Shown: piece by piece, positions 10,688 through 24,200 of the stretch | Layout: each line of letters starts with the position of its first letter | How positions within the stretch are numbered: the stretch's first letter is position 1 | Source of the DNA: Strongylocentrotus droebachiensis | Lineage: Eukaryota > Echinodermata > Echinoidea > Camarodonta > Strongylocentrotidae | Assembly: GCA_035222895.1 (NCBI GenBank) | Contig: JAVYIG010007494.1 | Span: forward strand, 1 to 64,000 | Reading direction: 5' to 3' | DNA length: 64,000 bases | Notes under the pieces: model-generated | What the model was told of the DNA's origin: nothing | Database searches by the model: none | What the model saw: the letters and a program-made list of their open reading frames with translations, nothing else | Program-made: the position numbers and the translations under genes

Positions 10688-13600
10688 TTACGGTGTCCAT
10701 TCACAAAGTGCTATAGCTGCTGCTGAACTACAATACTCCGACATGTACTTCTGTGTGGCAAGGTTCAGAACCATACATCGTCTGCCATCCCTTTGCGGTT
10801 CGTTAGTGTCCCAATCTGAATAAAACAAAAGACAGAGTCAAACGATCAATGGAGGTTAAAACGTGAATTACCTTAGTTTGAAGAGTTTTTAAAGGTAATA
10901 CAAAGTTTTGGAAAATTTTGAAAATTGGATGGATTGTGATTCTTTACAATTTTGATATATTTGGATGCCCCTGTGGATGTATTATAAGCACTTGAAAATT
11001 TAGCCCCTAAAACACTTCAGCTTTCGAGAAAAATTGATTATAAAATTTACCGGTGCTCCCGGTAAATTTTTATGAATTTCTAATAGCGCCTTCGGCCGTA
11101 CTTTAGTAGCTGCGATAATGAAAATCTCAGAATAATGTAGTTGTGATATGTAATTTCCAAACGGGAATAGCTAATCGGTCGATTTTAGTCAAGAAACATT
11201 GTTTTATAGCTTAAATACTATCTTGATCTTGAGAGGGAGTTCTACAACTTAAAGAGTTTATTATTTACAATTTCATAACTTTAGACTCGATTTCAACCGC
11301 GACAACGATCACTGAATATTGTAGGATCGCATATGCCTCCAATGTTCATTTGAAACAAATTCATTACCCCAGACCAAAACTTTGTATTACCTTTAACTTT
11401 GAATATGCCCTAAATCACCTATTATTACGAATCTCATTAATCTTGAATTTCGTCACCAGAGCTATCATCTTCATGTTGCCTTGATTAAAAAAAGACATCC
11501 CTGTGTGACATGTCATAGTTATCATCTACCTAAATGTAGATCAACGTCAATTTGTATTCTTATGATAACAAATACAAATATTTAAAGAGATATATTGAGT
11601 CGTTTTTTGAAGAGATAATTGGAGAAGGAGTGAAAAGTGAAACGATTATGCTGAAAAAGGATTAAAAATAATTTCAATTATCCTATAACACATAAATCTT
11701 CGAGACAAAATTCTGCAAGGGTTCACATTTCAAGAAGTTCGTGAAGGCTGCAGCCCCCCCCCCCCCCTCTAATGATTAATGATCGAGAAAGAAATATTAA
11801 TCATCCATGTGACAAAATAGATCTCAAATGAATTGAAAGTAACGTCCAAAATCCTACGATGCCCTTGTCTGAATGAATGTATCTTACCCCAATAGCCATT
11901 GTCGATGTTATTTCTCAATGAGTATCTGTAGCCACTATGATAGCAGTAGAAGCCCTTTTCGGGGTCTTCAGACAGATACTTTGGACAACCGATCCACAGT
12001 GATGACCCAGTGGGAATCGACATCGTCGAGACGTAGTCGGTGATGAACGCCTTCTCATCGGCGTCGGTGAGTTCGATCAGCCCCGAGTCCGATGCCGGGA
12101 CGAACGCCATGCAGTCTTGCCTGGCGTCTTCGAAAGTCTTTTTGGTGAATGCGTTTGAGAAACCGTACTGTTTACCTTGGTAGCTTGGTGGAGCTGAACG
12201 TTGTGAGAGAAAGATTGTTTCAGTAATTAGTTAAACCGTTTACCCATTTTTTTAAAATAGATATTAAGTTATTCATTTCCATTGGTTTCAGTCATATTGT
12301 ACTTCCCCTTTGCTTGTCTGCTAGTCAGCTAAAATTCGGAAACTTAAGCCACTAATATTCACTTGATTATAATGAAGAGCAATAATCATGGTGGAAATTC
12401 AACTTTATTGTTAAATAAAATGAAATTATTACTTGCACACAAAATGAGGTCGAATTACTGGTCAAGCGCGTAGCCAGGATTTCATTTTAGGGGGGGCGGT
12501 AGTGAGCACGCGAAGCGTTCGAATCACTTACAGAGCGCGTAGCGCGCTCCCTAGGGGGGAGGGTGCAGGGTGCAGGGAGGGGGGAGTTTTCCCCCTCCCG
12601 CGCGAAGCGCGAAAGCTTTGAGGTTTCATCAAATTATAAGAGAAAGAAGACGATTCGTTGGACCGTTCTCGACTCTTAATCCTTATCTAAATTCAGTTTC
12701 TGTTGACGTTTCATTAGAGAAAGAAGACGATTCGCTGTACCGTCCTCGATTCTTAATCTTTGTTTGAATCAAGTTCCCCTGCCTCCGCGCATAGCGCGGA
12801 AGCTCTGAAGTTTTATTAGATTATTAAAGAAAGAAGACGATTAGTTGTACCATTCTCGACTCTTAACCCTTATCTAAATTCAGTTTCTTTTGACGTTTCA
12901 TTAGAGAAAGAAGACGATTCGTTGTACCGTCCTTGACTCTTGATCCTTTTTTTGTATCAAGTTCCCCTTCCTCCGCGGAAGCTGTAGCGCGGAAGCTCTG
13001 AAGTTTTATTAGATTATTAAAGAAAGAAGAAGATTCGTTGTACCATTCTCGATCGACTCTTAATCCTTGTCTGAATTCAGTTCCCCCCCCCCCCTCCCCT
13101 CCAGCCGAAGCTTTGACGTTTCATAAATTATTAGAGAAAGAAGACGATTTGTTGTACCGTTCTCGACTCTTAATCCTTATCTGAATTCAGTTCCCCCCCT
13201 CCCCTCCCGCGCGAAGCGCGGAAGCTTAGACGTTTCATTAAATTATTAGAGAAAGAAGACGATTCGTTGTACCGTTCTCGACTCTTAATCCTTTTTCTTC
13301 CTACGTCCTTTTCCTTTCTTCTCTTTTTTTTTGGGGGGGGGGCCGGCGTTTTTGGGGGGGCGACCGCCCCCACCGCCCCCTCCTTGGCTACGCGCCTGTT
13401 ACTGGTAGATCTCTCCTAGCTCGTATTTCGTAACCCAATTGCAGATTATTAAGGAAGATAATTATAGGCCTCTATATTATGCTGTCATTCTTGGGTATAT
13501 CTTGGTACCCTATGTCAACATATTCCAATTATGATGTGGCGTACATCGACATCATTCCTCAATAAATAATGCCTATTATGATACACCATCCCCCACCCCC

Positions 13601-16600
13601 CCAAAAAAAAACGTTTGCACACGCGCACACACACACACACACCCCCCCCCCTCACAAACACACGCCTAACGCACACTATTGAAAATGAAACAAATATAAG
13701 AAATAGGTCTTCCAGTTGAAGTTACGTACATTTAAACTTTAAAAAAAAAAAACGCACATAATTTCATATACAGAAAGATTTCGGAACGGGGTAAGTCAAC
13801 CTCAACAAATGCAATCCTTCCACGCCCCCCCCCCCCCCCATACTTGGACTCATTATCATTGATCAATTGTAAACTACCCTAACGATCAGAGGTCAAAATT
13901 TCCAGAGGGGGGAAATCTCAGAAACTTCTGCAATACGTACCGGATGACGAGTCTCCATTTGTCGAATCTTGTACTGGCATGTTGGTAGTCGGTACATCAG
14001 TCGTGACGTCAGGAGTCGTGGGTGCAATATAAGGCAACGATGTCGATGGAATGAGCGCAGAAATTGTCGTTGTCAAGGTCGAGTACAATGATGATAACGC
14101 TGCTGCAGGAGAGGTTGTGCTGGTGGGCAATATCGATGTTGTCACTAAAGATGGCATTGCAAAATTGAGAAATAAAAATGATGCAAGGAATTATTTTCAT
14201 TTTTTTTTTTTAACTTCTTGCTCATTGTTACGCATTGCATTATTTAACTTATTTATTCTTCATATCCATTTACTTGTCTATTTATCTATCTGATCATCTA
14301 TTTTGCGCCAACACGCACACACTCTCACACACGCGCGCCCACACACACACACATACACACATACACAGAGGCGGCAGACCCGGGGGGCAGGGGGGGGGGG
14401 CCACGGTGCCCCCCCCCCCCCACTTTTTCAAGTACCCCAAAAGTGCCCCTTTTTTCATGGGGAAAGTGCCCCTTTTTACATAAAAAGTGCCCCTATTACT
14501 TTGATATGTGCCCCTTTCCACCTCTGATATTTGCCCCTTTTATTTTGACACGTACCTCTTTTCCCAGACAAGTTCCCAGTTTCCTTTGCAATAAGTGTCT
14601 ATTTTCCATTCTCATAAGTGCCCTTTTTAATCTCTAGTAAGTGCCTCTTTTCGGATACGAGAAGCGCCGCTTTTCACTTTTGTTAAGCGCCTCTTTCACC
14701 TCTGATAATTGCCCTATTCAAATCTTAGAGGTGCCCCTTTTACTTTGACAATTGCCCCTTTTCCTTTGTAAGAAGTGCCCCTTTCCCTTTTAATAACTAC
14801 CTCTACCTCTATAACTATAACTACCTCTGTTTAACTCGGATAAGCGCACCTTATATTTTCACATGTGCCCCCTTTCCTTTCTAATAAGTTCCCCTTTTTC
14901 TTATGATAAGGGCCCAATTTAACAAAGAGCCCTTCGCTTTTTCATAAATGCCCCTTTTCACCTATGAAAATAGTCCTTTTTCATGTCTGGTAAATGACCC
15001 TATTCAATTCTGAGAGACAATCGTTTTATTTTGACAAGTGTCCTCTTTTCCTCCTGATAAGTGCTCTTTTCATCTCTAATTACACCCCCTTTTATTTTGA
15101 CACGTGCCCCTTTTTCTTCCTAATAAATGCTCTTTTTCCTTCATAATTTTTGCTTTTCATAAAAGCCCCCTATCACCTCCAATAAATGCCCCTATCAAAA
15201 TCTGATCGGTGCTCCTTTTCTTTCAACAAATGCACATTTCTCTTTATTATTAGTGCCCCTTTTTCATTCTCATAAGTGCCTCTTTCATATATGGTGTTTG
15301 CCCCTTTTCAGGTGCGATAAGTGCCCCTTTTCACCTCTGATAATTAACCTTTTTTAACAATGATACGTGCCCCTTTTCCTTTCTTATGAGGAACCTATCC
15401 CTTTTTCATAAATTCCCCTATCAAAATCTGATGGTTGCCTCTTTTCCGTCGACAAATGCCCAATTTTTCCTCGCTCGCAAATGATTTTTGTTCGACCATC
15501 ACACCCAACTGCAAGGTATGATGCTTTAAAAAGCAATATTTTATACGATGTATAAAGAGAAACAAATATTGAAATCATCCCTGATAATGTAATCAAATTT
15601 TAGGGGTATATACCAATGTCTAAAAATTGTTTATTTTCGCTTTGAGATTTCCCTTTGTAGGTGCCCTTTTTTCCCCAGAAAGTGCCCTTTTTTGTAGGTG
15701 CCCCCCCCCACTTTGGAAGTCGCTCCGCCGCCTCTGCACATACATATTCAGGATATAATTCGTATCTCGGTTCATGAGATAAACTAGAATTATTAGGCTG
15801 CTAAATTTTTAGCAATAAGGCGTGTAGTGGAAATTATCAGAATCTTGACCTGTACTCAAGTAATTAACCAGTGATCAATTTGAGACTGTATAGCTGCTCA
15901 AATCACATTCGTTTCTCTGTAAAGTGGTATACATCATTTGAGAAATTATTTCATTTATGTTTTTAGAACTAGAAGTAACGTACCATGTTGACAGTTTGAT
16001 CCATAGGAGCCCTGTGCGCAGTTACATTTATAACTAGACCTGGTCTCGGTGCAAGTCGATCCGTGTAGACATGGTGCAGATGTACAATCTATAGTGCAAC
16101 AAATATTGTAAGGAAATATTGAAAAAGAGATGATTTACATTAGATTTCATATATTTAAATGAATTATGATTAGAAGAATGCTTCGTCGGGGTCTCACATG
16201 CAGGGATAACGTCGGTTACCTGCAATAATGCGTTTACTACCATTGACGTTATAGGCTACACAGCTCTTTGCGGCCTTCTTGCGGGCAATAAGACTTACAA
16301 TATATGGAAGAAAGATGATGATTGCCATTGAAAAAAGGAAATATAGGCTTTTTGGTTACGTCAAATTTATGGAAATATACTATGAGGCCCTTCATAATTA
16401 TTTGGCTTAGAGTCAAAGAAGCGATATCTCTAGATTTGGTGATGTGAGTTAATGTCCGTTTGGCTCTCGCTTTGTACTATCCTCTGACAATAATACAGTG
16501 CGTCCCAGAAAAAACGAAACCGAGAATTATCGATGTTTTATCATAACTTTATCACAATTATAATTGATAAATGACACATATTGGTAAAGCGTAGATCCTC

Positions 16601-18267
16601 CTCTTTTATTTTGATACAACTCATATAATACATATTTCACGCATGAGTGATTTAAATCTATTTGAAGAGAGGAAACCTAAAAGTCATTTGGCGGGCGGTA
16701 TCTGAATTTCGAAGAAAAATTCACATTTCTAGACTGAAGTTAAGTTTCTACTCTTTCATATGACACCTCGATGTGAATTTTTTTAGTTGCATCAAATGAA
16801 AGAGGAGGATCTAAGCTTTACAAATATGTGTCATTTATTAATTATAATTGTGATTAAGTTATGATAAAACATCGATAATGCTCTCGCTTTGTACTATCCT
16901 CTGACAATAATACAGTGCGTCCCAGAAAAAACGAAACCGAGAATTATCGATGTTTTATCATAACTTTATCACAATTATAATTGATAAATGACACATATTG
17001 GTAAAGCGTAGATCCTCCTCTTTTATTTTGATACAACTCATATAATACATATTTCACGCATGAGTGATTTAAATCTATTTGAAGAGAGGAAACCAAAAAG
17101 GCTTTTCATATGACACCTCAATCAGGAAAAATGAGCTAGGAATAACAAAGTTCTGTTTGTTCAAAGTAGTGCTTGCATTTCCATAATTTTATCAAACGAA
17201 TTCGTTTTCACTGATTGCCTGCCGTAGCAACAAACGGAATTAACAAAAGACTTAACTCCGTTTCATTGACAATCAGCCGTAGACAAAAGACTTCATGCAT
17301 GGCTGATTGTCAACGAAATGGAGTTAAGTCTTTTGTCAATTCTGCTTGTTGCTACGGCAGGCAGCCAGTGAAAACGAATTCGTTTGATAAAATTATGGAA
17401 ATATGAAAGGGCAGAAACTCAACTTTCTAGAAATGTGAATTTTTCTTCGAAATTCAGATACCGCCCGCCAAATGACTTTTTGGTTTCCTCTCTTCATATT
17501 CATTTTAATCACTCATGCATGAAATATGCATCATATGAGTTTTGTCAAATGAAAGAAGAGGATCTAAGCTTTCCAAATATTATGTGTCATTTATTAATTA
17601 CAAATGTGACTAAGTTATGATAAAACATCGATAATTCTCGGTTTCGTTTTTTCTGGGACGCACTGTATAATGTGCTCAACAGCAATGTAGCACTGTGTAA
17701 ACCAAACATGACATGCCCTTGATATCGTGCCTCACGAAAAGCATTTTCTGTCCCCATGCATAGTTACTCTTACTGAACTATAGAAAAGAAGAAAATTGGC
17801 GGAATAGGGCGAGCGCCGCCTTGTCATTTTGAGAGAAAGAGAGAGAGAACTAAAGTAGGAACAGGAGCACAAAAGACTGGTAATATCGGGACATTTTACA
17901 ATGATATGATCTTGTATCCGTGAAGCTTGTTGATAAAATGGTGAATAAATGAGTGAAAGAGGTATCTTGGAGTGCAACACCCAGTGGCTACTCCCGTTCT
18001 CCTCTGCTATCATGCAATGCTGAACCATTTTCTGTCCCCATAATTACTATTACTGAACTATAGAAAAGAAGAAGATTGGCGGAATAGGGCTGGCGAGCGC
18101 CGCCTCTATAGTTGATTGTCATTTTGATAAACAGAAATGTACGCACCTCTGTGATGCTTATTATTTTTAATCGACACATTGCAATCCATTTCCAAAATAC
18201 GGCATTTTATCATCTTTGCGTCTGTCTGTCCCAGCTAGCCACGCCCCCTCCCCCACACACACACACA

Positions 18268-18299
<32 letters not shown>

Positions 18300-21200
18300 C
18301 CACTCTTTCATTCTTTATTTGCCTTCTCTCCTTTGATCATCACACCCACATACACTTGCTTTCGAATAAAATAAAACAATCTATTTCGTATTTACTGTTG
18401 TATTTTGTTTGTCTTTGCCGAATAAGTAATAAAACAATAATGATAAAAGGAAAATAACATATTCATCAGGTTATAATGAACGCGATATAAATGTCATGTA
18501 AATGTAATGACGTACAAAGAACAGTGGGGATCAACAAAGCGAGACTAAACAAAGGACATGATGATGCACGTATGGATAATGATGTCATACGAGGATAGCA
18601 ATTCAATCCAAAAATATTGTACGGAATAGATGATACAACAAAAACGCAATTTCATGGGGAGTGCTATTTATTGCATGTGAATAATACGGAGTAATTGAGA
18701 GAGCACAACATTTCAGACCTCAACTACCTGACAGGGCAATAAAGACTATCGTCATCAATTAACGTTTTTAAAAGGAGATATAAATCATTTTTAATCCAAC
18801 AAAATAAATAAAGATTGATTATGTACACGGTCTGGTTTTTGGTTTTGGTTTGTTTTTGTCCCCCCCCCCCTCTAGTAGGCTTCTTCTTTTTCCCTTTTTT
18901 CTTTTTTTTAAATCACCCTCTCAAACAACAATATAATACTGTATTATACTTTATGACTGTTTTGGTGGCAGCACCAATAAAGCCTTTGGCTTTCCTAGCT
19001 GTCTCCACATTCATATATATTTTTGTTGTTGTATTGTATTGTAAATGTTTCTCTTTAACTTGTACGCTATGTTTTGTATTTTATATGTTTGTTATGATGT
19101 TTTTATGATGAATGAAATAAAGTTCAATTCAATTCAATTCAATTCAAAATCATACCTAGGTCACACTAGCAACAACAAAATTGGTATATCGTCTGGATAT
19201 CATCTCTATCCTATAATCCTATAATTTGTTTTGATATTTCTTATTTCAATATCAAACTTTCATAATTATCACAAATATGAGCTCTCGTTATGTTATTTCG
19301 AAGATTTATGAAAAGATGCTTACCTCCAAAATGAATCACACCTTGCCAGTGTTTAAGTGTAACATAATATTTTATGTCCTAATTGTACGATTATGGTTCA
19401 TGAAATTGATTTTAAATTCGAAATCTAAAATTTTAGGTCAACATTCACAGATTAGTAATTCTGGCCTACAGAATGAGAAGAATAAAGAGGCCTGACAGTG
19501 TTAGACTAATAATGGGCGGCTCTTGAATATTTGTCAGAAAGGTCACAGGTCTTTAAAAAAAAAAGTATCTGGCATGCAACAAAAAAAAACATAATAAGTT
19601 TTACGCTGTTCTGAAGCGTTATCCACAATATCTGACTAGCCAAAACAAAATTGTAAAAAATGTTGAAATGTCGGGGCGGGGTATAGGTAGGAAAATTGCA
19701 GAGAACAGAAGCACCCCCCCCCCCCCACCCAACCCCGTTACGTTGCCCCTGAGACTACACCACGTACTTACCAGGTCGCCTGCAGGTGTAGAAGCCACTT
19801 TGAATGGGTCTCTTGCAGTGGGTAGAGGTGAATGCATTAGTTCTAGGACCCTGGACCCATTTCTGGACCAGATAGATTGAAGTCCCATCCTCCAGCTCGA
19901 CGGTGGTTGGTGGTGTGCATTTAGGCGGCTCGTAGACGCATGTCGAGGCAACTAATCAATGAGACAAACATAATAATGCCGACAACTTAAATTTCTTTTG
20001 CTATCTCAAAAAAGCAATATCTTAAAAGTAATAATCGAAAAGACTCACTACATCAACCTATACAGGGTGAGTCAGAAAAAATGTCCCACTTGTTAAAAGT
20101 TGTATTGTTTGAAGTATGAATATTTAATTATGGGTTTCATGAGTTATCCTCCCAGTACAGTTAGGTACCATTTTCATTTGAATCCCTTCATGCATGACTG
20201 AACATCAGACAATCTTTACAAGACTGCCAGATTTCACTTGCGCCAACTTACTGGGTGAGGAATAAAACAGTGCATTGAACCAAGGTAACTTCTTGATTGA
20301 ACAAAGATAGTCAGACAGACAGACACACACAGACAGACACACACACGCACAAACACACGCACACGCACACAAACACACGCACTTGCACACACAAAATTAA
20401 TCTGGCATTCAGATTTTCATTCCCTCTCTCCCTCTCTCTCTCTCCCTCTCTCTCTTTATATAGTGTATATATATATATATATATATATATGCATGTAGTA
20501 TCACCCCCTCTCCCTCTCTATCTATCTATCCATCTATCTATTTTATCTATGTATTTATGTATGTAACTCTATATCTCTTTCAATATTCTGACCCTCTCCC
20601 TTTCCTTAGTGACTCCATCGTATTATCATCGTGTCATCTTATATTTTCATCTTATTTAATAAAATTATCTTAATACCCAAATTGTGCCTCTGAATGCGGT
20701 CGTGATGATTGGAAGAAGTGGACTGTTTTACGTATCTGACAACAGCGATCATTCAAGCAACTTAATGATGTAGTTGTCATTTTTTCTCTATAATAGGCGA
20801 TCAGAAAATAATAAATCCCGTAAAGTTCTAATTAACATCTCCACTCTTACAAAGAAGATATGACGACAACCCTCACTTCCTCAGTCATTCAGCCACTGTC
20901 CGCCAGCGTCATCTTCAATAGCTCGAATATCATCGAAATAATTGCTTGTAACAACCCCGTTCGTTGAATTCTTATTCAGGCTTTTTCTAGTCGGTCAAGG
21001 CTGATCTTGGCGTTGTTATTCATCATCGAACTGTCAAAGCCAGAAGAACGTTCCATTTCGGACAATGGCGTCCAGATAAAAATAAAAAGGGGCGGCGCCA
21101 GTTTTTTTTTTAATTAGGGGCACTGGACAAGCTCAAAAAAAATGTCGGTTTCTCTAATGTTGGGTAAGCGTTATATAGTGTTTTCAAAATCTCTGACGGG

Positions 21201-24200
21201 CAAAAGAAAAAGATAAATGGAAAAAAGGTCGCCATTCGGGGGAATGGCTGTGTGGAAATCATAGGGGGATATTACCGCGAGGGGTTGGGACCTTTTGCCT
21301 GAATAATAAATCTCCAGTTTCTAAATTTTCCGCCCGCGAGCAAAGCGAGGGCAAAACTGTTGACACTTTTTATTGTAGTATTTAGTGACAGACATCACAT
21401 TTGATTAGCAAGTGGCGCTTGTAAAATGGCGACCGGCTGGAATGCTCCCCAGGGAGTGGAGAATGTGCATACCTTGTGTGCGGGTAAGCCTGAATCCGAT
21501 GACCGGGGTAATAATATGTTGTAAAGCGCTGTGATACACATGTATGTCTGTAAGAGCGCTATATAAATGCCAATATTATTATTATTATTTCCTGCTTGAA
21601 CGTGAGATTTTTTAGGCATCTTGCTGCCCGAATTATGAAAGAGTGGTTGAACGAAAGTCGAAAAATGTATCAACCCCAGGGGGCTGCAGACTCCCAACCC
21701 CCGTCTCATAGGCCTATGCGTTGGGGGGGGGGGGGGGGGGGGACAAACCACTACTATATCCCCCACCCCGTAACGCCCGCCCGCCCGCCAAAACACAAGA
21801 CGTCATGATTGGCTTTGGGTGTCTACAGCGAAATTACCTTGCCCTTTATAATTAGTAGCGAATAAAATACGATGTCAAATTATCAAGGCATAATTGTCAA
21901 ATTTGTTATTAGCATCATCTTTTATTATTTTATTAAAAAAAAAAGAAAATATCAAACACACAATTTTAGTTCATCATTAGGGTATATATTTTGAATATTT
22001 TTGCTGTATTCTGTCAAGTCGTTATTTTATTTTAGTGATTGTGATGGTGGTGGTTGCGGGTGTTCAATTCAATTCACTTTTATTTCTGTTTCGCAACAAA
22101 ACATTACAAATCAATTATGATCATTTACAACAATATTATGTAATAGATATCGGAAACTGAGGGGTCCACTAAAAAGCGATGCTTAATATACACAATAATT
22201 AATATGGACCTCTTAAATGATAGTTATGAATAATGAGTAATTAAATTATCAAATTCGTAACTACAAAAAGGAACTAGAAATATGAGATAAAAAGAAGGGG
22301 ATGCCAACAGAAACGAGAACGGGACAACAGGTCTGAGATTAAGGTCACAATACAAAAAGTAGGCAATGCCAAAAAAGGAGTGAGAGATCGGGGGTACAGA
22401 AAATAATACAAAAGGATGAGCTGCATGTGGGGGTTGAGAAGAAGATGAGGGAGGAGAAAATAATGCGCATTATAGTTATGCATGAGAGGGCACAATATAA
22501 TATTTTGAGTCTTTGAGTCAGTGTTGGTGGTGGCAATTTCAATCTTTCATCATAAACTATAGTTCAATTAATTCCGTCGATGAATAGCCCACACAACTCA
22601 TCAACCTAATTTGTGTGATCAGTCATTTGGTACTTCATGACAGATACTCTATTCATATTAGTGGTTTAAAGAATACAATTAATAAGTAAAAAAAAAAATA
22701 GTGTAATTAGTTTTTGATGAAAAATATCTTCGCACAAGCTTTTAACCGCTCTAAATTAAGAACATTAAGGATAAGTTGCTGCGCTATTATCATCAAGTAT
22801 TTACTTTCGTACATGGACTCAACAAAGTCCAGGTAACCTCAAGGTGAAAAATACCGTGTTTGGACATTGGTATATTACAATATTATAATATCCCTAAATT
22901 GTAATAAAAATATTATCAGGATACAGGATGATTTTGTAACATTATATCTTTATGTGGTCGAACATCCTGCTGCAGTACAATACTTTGCAACTGTGGCGAT
23001 TGCCTGAAGATTGACAAATTTAAAGATATTTTGTGAGGTCGCAATGTGACCATCTGATTGTGACTGATTAGATCATAATTACTATTTAGATGCAATCACC
23101 AATAATTATTATAGGATTTTAAGCACAATCTCAAAAAATGAATGAATGGAGAATACATTCAATATGTTACTTAATGGGATACAAAAAGCACAAGCGAGTG
23201 TAGCATGCGCATTGCGGGGAATTCAAAATTGTTTATATTTTTATCTTAAAGGAGCTACACAAAGAAAATTTACTAACAACTCATAATTAGAACAAATTAC
23301 GTATGGATGGAAATATATTCTCTTGAAAAACACGAACAATTTGCTGAGAAATCATATAGATGTCATGGAAAGGCGTAAAATGCAATTTGTCAAGACCCTC
23401 CTTAGACCCCCCGAACGCCCCTGAACGTAAGTCAAACACACAAGCGTAGCGAGCTCTGAATTGTGACGTCACACACTGGACGAACAGCTCAGTGACGTGT
23501 AGCAGTATGCAGCTAGCCAGCCGTGTCCCGTATGTGACGTCACAAATATTGACGCTCTACAAAGGACCGCTGAAGGCAGAAAATCTGGATCTCAAAACTA
23601 ACATTTTTTATAGTTGATTACTGCGGGCCCCAAACATATTTAGAAGAGGGAAGTTGTTGTATAAGGCTTCTCCTTCGCAATGATATGAATTTTGCATCAA
23701 TTCAAAACACTTTTGCTTCTTAGTGTGATTCCTTTATTAAAGGAGGCTACGGGGATTCCATTGTTATGGGCGAGATGAGGGCTGATACAAAAAATATCAT
23801 GTCATAGCACGTACGGTGCACACTTTGTAAGTGACAATAGGAAATATAGATAAAGGGGGAAAGATGCACTTACTTTAAAGTAAATGGGGCGCATATCAGA
23901 TTTGAATAGGGGCACTTATAAGAGGTGAAAAATAGTATTTATGAGAAGGGAAAGTGGTACTTATTAGAAGTGAAAAGGGGTCATTTTGGGGTATTTGAAA
24001 AAGTGGGAACGCCGGCTCTGGTACAATTCAGAAAGGACACTCATTAAAAAATACTGGGTTCCAAAATAAAGCAACCACCAGTCCAGCTACGTAGCGTGAA
24101 TCCACCCATTGAGGGGGTTACCGGAACGAGTGGGGGCACGCACCTGTCTTACTCGAAATATAAAATGGGAATTAAGATGGCTACTAATCAGATGGAGGGT

